64,000 nt of DNA. Origin: Methylocystis hirsuta (GTDB lineage Bacteria; Pseudomonadota; Alphaproteobacteria; Rhizobiales; Beijerinckiaceae). The first letter of the stretch is position 1; every line of letters begins with the position of its first letter. The translations under genes were made by a program, and so were the position numbers. Location of the stretch: positions 3,463,001 through 3,527,000 of the forward strand of contig NZ_QWDD01000001.1 in NCBI RefSeq assembly GCF_003722355.1, read 5' to 3'. Positions 62,389-64,000 of this stretch are shown here, piece by piece. The notes below the pieces were generated by a model. It was not told the DNA's origin, did not search any database, and was given only the letters and a program-made list of their open reading frames with translations.

Positions 62389-64000
62389 CGGCTTCGCGCA
62401 CCGGCCGCTTGCGCAGACCCAGCGCGATGGGCACGTCGTAGAGACGACCGGGGCCGAAGCGGCGATAGAAATGCCGCAGTCCCGGAACAATCACCCGAAC
62501 CACTGGCACATCAATATCCGGACGCGTCTGATCGAGGACGAGAAAATCATGTCCAGCCCGCGCGGCGAGCTTGACGCAGGCCAGCACCTGGTCGCGACCG
62601 TCGAGTTGGGCGAAATTCTTGAACCGCGACCGCCCGAACGACGCCTTGCCCTGCGGCCGCAGATAGGCGTGCTTGCGCAACGGCAGGGGGTCGCTTCCAT
62701 AATCGTCGTCGGGCCCGAACTCGGGACGGCCGCCGAGGCTCTCGATGGCAAGAAACTGGTTGAGCTCGGTCATGGCGCGCAGCGTCGCGATCCTTGAATC
62801 GAAATGCGCGCCCGCCGCGACTTCGATATATTCCCGTCCGTCCTCGATCCAATGGGCGACGGCGACGACGACGGGAATGCCAAGATCGCTCGTTACGTCC
62901 AGCGCCCAGATGTCTCGGCCCATCTTGGCGAAAACGGCGCGCAGGTCGCGCACATAGCTATCGCCGAGCTTGTCGAGATCGATCTCCGGACGACGCAAAC
63001 GGTTGTACCACCAGATCGCATATGCGTCCCGCTCAACGAGTTCGAGGAAACCCTGAATGATGGCCTCCTCGATCGTATTGCCCGCCGCGCAACCGTTCGA
63101 ATCGGCGCTGATCTGATTGGCGCAGCCTGACTCGTGGAAGAAATACAGAAGGCCGGTGGGAACGTATTTGAAGCCTTCGTCGCGCAACGACCACACTGGC
63201 GACCATTCCGTCTCCGCGGCGGGATCGAAGCGCTGTGCGCCCTCGCCGCAGCCGCCGCTTTTCGCGCCCTGCTCATATTGCGCGTCGCTATAAAGCAGGA
63301 TGTCGTTGGGCAGGATCGCCTCGCCGGCCGGGAAATCCGCGAATCGTCGGACGGTCCTGATCTCGTCGCCCTGGAAAATCCCGCAGTAGCGCTCGATCGC
63401 CTCCATGAGCGCGCTTGCTTCGCCCTGTTCAGCGACGCTGCCCTTGCCATAGCTGTCTCCGCTCAGCCCCGTCTGAAGGGCGTCGACGGTTTCGGGGCGC
63501 GGCGAAAAATTATGTCTGGCGACAAAGCTCGCGTCGAGCGGCTGTTGGCTCTTGATTCGATCGAGATGCGATACGACGCCAGTCAGCGGGCTCACATGCT
63601 TGCGATTGCGGGCAAGAGTGTCGCCCGGCGCGACCGATCTGTAGCCCCCGCTCGTCACAACGCTCGCGCTGCCGGCGTGTAGCGGGATGGGCGTGGGCGC
63701 TCGCGTGGGATCGCGCATCTCGGGGTCGCCGCAGCTTGGGCATTGCGGCCGAGCCGCCACATAATGGCGGGCGACGGTCGAGCCCATCAGATCCAGGCTC
63801 ACGATATGCTGGTGCAGATCGGTGCGGAAGTCGCTGGCGATCGCCTTGGCGATCTCCGCGGCGGCGAGGCCAGCGCCGCTCAGGCCGAGCGGATGGGCGC
63901 CGAGCGGCGAAACGGCGACGCAGCGCGCCTCCGTGCGGCCCAGGAACGCCTTGACCTGTCGGTTCCAGTTCATGCGATCGGCGAGGCATCTCCAGCAGGC
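62360..64000 (-). CDS. YcaO cyclodehydratase (TOMM), 5' end beyond window
   Basis: At least 546 residues. It cyclises Cys/Ser/Thr of a precursor peptide using ATP. The frame stays open through the right edge: residues before MNWNRQVKAF read ACWRCLADR, which is part of the conserved N-terminal zinc-finger region together with CPSCGDPE. The YcaO domain shows ATP-binding motifs (SYGKGSVAEQGEASALMEAI, GNTIEEAIIQGFLELVERDA) and the Pro-rich end NPLFPRT is close to the PxP tail of azole-forming YcaOs. The precursor peptide is not in the window. Confidence 0.9.
   Translation of the reverse strand, partial: ACWRCLADRMNWNRQVKAFLGRTEARCVAVSPLGAHPLGLSGAGLAAAEIAKAIASDFRTDLHQHIVSLDLMGSTVARHYVAARPQCPSCGDPEMRDPTRAPTPIPLHAGSASVVTSGGYRSVAPGDTLARNRKHVSPLTGVVSHLDRIKSQQPLDASFVARHNFSPRPETVDALQTGLSGDSYGKGSVAEQGEASALMEAIERYCGIFQGDEIRTVRRFADFPAGEAILPNDILLYSDAQYEQGAKSGGCGEGAQRFDPAAETEWSPVWSLRDEGFKYVPTGLLYFFHESGCANQISADSNGCAAGNTIEEAIIQGFLELVERDAYAIWWYNRLRRPEIDLDKLGDSYVRDLRAVFAKMGRDIWALDVTSDLGIPVVVAVAHWIEDGREYIEVAAGAHFDSRIATLRAMTELNQFLAIESLGGRPEFGPDDDYGSDPLPLRKHAYLRPQGKASFGRSRFKNFAQLDGRDQVLACVKLAARAGHDFLVLDQTRPDIDVPVVRVIVPGLRHFYRRFGPGRLYDVPIALGLRKRPVREADVNPLFPRT

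Overview
This 64 kb window comes from a GC-rich alphaproteobacterial chromosome, most likely Hyphomicrobiales close to the Methylocystis/Methylosinus group. That placement is inferred from codon use, a 15-gene cluster of Rhodobacter gene-transfer-agent (GTA) type, an NrtR-like NAD regulator, a DUF3126 gene and a CtrA-type box. No taxonomic search was possible.

Layout. 1-2.8 kb: partial PBP1A (minus), a YcgN-like Cys-cluster protein and a small lipoprotein. 2.8-4.1 kb: gene-poor, with a candidate small RNA (promoter and terminator both visible) and two small convergent genes. 4.1-8.4 kb: an insertion-sequence cluster. It holds one IS1202-type element with a 17-bp target duplication and two IS110-family (IS1111 group) elements placed in or beside a palindromic repeat unit. 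8.4-34.2 kb: a complete GTA/siphovirus-type structural cluster: terminase, portal, protease, capsid, connectors, tail, tail tip, fibre, then amidase, holin-like and spanin-like genes. It has no integrase or replication genes. 34.3-45.3 kb: housekeeping genes, including a two-component system, DUF3126, tag, HD hydrolase, phosphatase, NrtR-like regulator, DUF882 and mdh. 46.2-49.5 kb: tRNA-Lys and a degenerate copy of its 3' part, enclosing an RTX-type calcium-binding protein. 50.5-59.2 kb: a nucleotide cyclase and an NfrA/WecB/NfrB-type envelope polysaccharide locus. 59.3 kb to the end: a secreted amidase and the start of a thiazole/oxazole RiPP (TOMM) locus with SagB-type dehydrogenase and YcaO cyclodehydratase.

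Main discovery. The GTA portal protein carries a C-terminal polymorphic toxin domain, RNase A-like of the CdiA-CT type. A CdiI-like immunity gene follows with an ATGA overlap. About 7 kb of silent modules come next: five orphan immunity genes, then three orphan cassettes. Each cassette is a near-identical 3' fragment of the portal gene without a proper start, fused to a different toxin C-terminus and followed by its own immunity gene. The array ends with a toxin-less portal remnant. This is the layout of orphan cdiA-CT/cdiI modules, but built on a capsid portal. It suggests that the particle carries a toxin inside the head and that the toxin type can be switched by recombination through the portal repeats.
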